A program made the translations under genes and the position numbers. The notes beneath the pieces were generated by a model that saw only the letters and a program-made list of their open reading frames with translations, made no database searches and was not told where the DNA came from. From Kiritimatiellia bacterium (GTDB lineage: Bacteria; Verrucomicrobiota; Kiritimatiellia; UBA8416; JADHWI01): DNA of 64,000 bases. The stretch lies in contig JADHWI010000004.1 of assembly GCA_016783565.1 (NCBI GenBank), positions 22,346 through 86,345 of the forward strand, read 5' to 3'. Numbering within the stretch: the first letter of the stretch is position 1; every line of letters starts with the position of its first letter. This document shows positions 63,363 to 64,000 of this stretch, one piece after another.

Positions 63363-64000
63363 TTACTGATCATAGCAGCTTCTCATCTTCCACGATTCGA
63401 ACCTCAGCAGGCTGGCATCACCGCCGTTTGCCTGAACTGAGACGCCGTCACTTTTCTCAAGCGTCGGATACGCGCGCAAAAGCATCCACCGCTGTTTGTT
63501 CGCGAACACTTCAACGATACATCGATCCACGAATATCCGTAGGTCGAGTGGCTCGTTTTTTACACGGCGGAGCGGGGCAACTTCCGGTGGCTGTTTCTTG
63601 AGCCCTTTTAGAAGCGATATGTTCGAGACATCGAGCGTTATGTGGTCTTTCTCCTCTTCGACACCTGGGTCAAGGCGAATCGACATGTACTCTTTCTTCT
63701 CCGGATGGCGAAAGACTTTTATCTCAATCGCTTTTGCGTTCTTTGGATCAATCTTCATGTGAATTTCCATCACCTTGCCATTCACGTCTTCGAGGACAAC
63801 CTCTTTATCGGCTGGCAGTTCTTGCGACGACAGCTTTATTCTTGATTTCTTCTTTCGAAGTTTTTTGAGAGATGCAGCAGGCTGCACGACCAGCATCTCG
63901 TCCTCGTTGAGCGACAGGTGTGTCGGGACGGACATAACTTGCCCGTCAAGGAAACTCCCTCGGTTCGCTGCAACATTGAAGATAACGTAAGCGCCGCCTT
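63363..64000 (-). CDS. Glycoside hydrolase family 32, C-terminal part (5' end beyond window)
   Basis: The frame is open to the right edge, giving 211 codons plus the stop. It begins within GGAYVIFNVAANRGSFLDGQ and continues VMSVPTHLSLNEDEMLVVQP, matching the end of the GH32 propeller. The C-terminal beta-sandwich follows: LDLRIFVDRCIVEVFANKQR, the hallmark of levanases, inulinases and invertases. The catalytic N-terminal region is outside the window. It is probably the first of three co-directional genes with the GH43-like protein and SGNH hydrolase, acting on a fructan or other polysaccharide. Confidence 0.85.
   Translation of the reverse strand, partial: GGAYVIFNVAANRGSFLDGQVMSVPTHLSLNEDEMLVVQPAASLKKLRKKKSRIKLSSQELPADKEVVLEDVNGKVMEIHMKIDPKNAKAIEIKVFRHPEKKEYMSIRLDPGVEEEKDHITLDVSNISLLKGLKKQPPEVAPLRRVKNEPLDLRIFVDRCIVEVFANKQRWMLLRAYPTLEKSDGVSVQANGGDASLLRFESWKMRSCYDQ

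Overview
The window reads as a chromosomal segment of a free-living, probably anaerobic or microaerobic Gram-negative bacterium of the PVC group, most likely Kiritimatiellota/Verrucomicrobiota-like. The basis is circumstantial: three Cys-type sulfatases, a type III glutamine synthetase, a bacterial NrpR (DUF128) regulator, a membrane-anchored WxxxDP-repeat protein and secreted glycoside-hydrolase-like proteins. There is no rRNA or tRNA gene and no CRISPR array that I can see.

Layout. 1-4.9 kb (minus): a periplasmic [NiFe] hydrogenase operon (small subunit, large subunit, maturation protease) whose last visible gene is an LVIVD beta-propeller protein running off the left edge, preceded by an XRE regulator with a Cys-rich tail. 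5-7.1 kb: a GT4 glycosyltransferase divergent from a WaaP-like kinase. 7.3-12.4 kb (plus): TrkA, TrkH and an SLC12-like cation/chloride transporter. 12.4-19.3 kb (minus): an RND heavy-metal efflux operon flanked by small His/Cys-rich exported proteins. 19.4-22.7 kb (plus): two sulfatases, the first fused in frame to a broken trmO start. 22.9-25.5 kb: PhoH2 (PIN-PhoH), then a parvulin and a PGPGW membrane protein.

25.6-39.9 kb is a nitrogen-assimilation region: GSIII (behind a strong candidate sigma-54 promoter), both GOGAT subunits, a KaiC-like/PPDK-N protein, glutamate dehydrogenase and NrpR, with a perfect 20-bp palindrome between gdhA and nrpR. A NifA-type sigma-54 activator lies at 52.6-54.1 kb. 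39.9-44.5 kb (minus) is a six-gene cluster combining an LsrF-type thiolase/aldolase, DhaK and DhaL kinase subunits, a DUF1097 membrane protein, a VOC protein and a Tat-exported cupin. I regard it as the best candidate for an undescribed catabolic pathway. 44.8-52.5 kb (plus): purF, pyrG, carB, carA, which draw on the glutamine made by the nitrogen genes.

54.2-61.3 kb holds an amidase, a TPR protein, a DEDDh exonuclease, Tag glycosylase, a Tat-type sulfatase and the repeat protein. 61.4-64 kb looks like an accessory polysaccharide-degradation cassette (SGNH hydrolase, GH43-like, GH32) placed next to an orphan 3' gene fragment, with a 30-bp element repeated in its spacers. The two sulfatase/glycosidase blocks both border on gene remnants, which suggests insertion or rearrangement.
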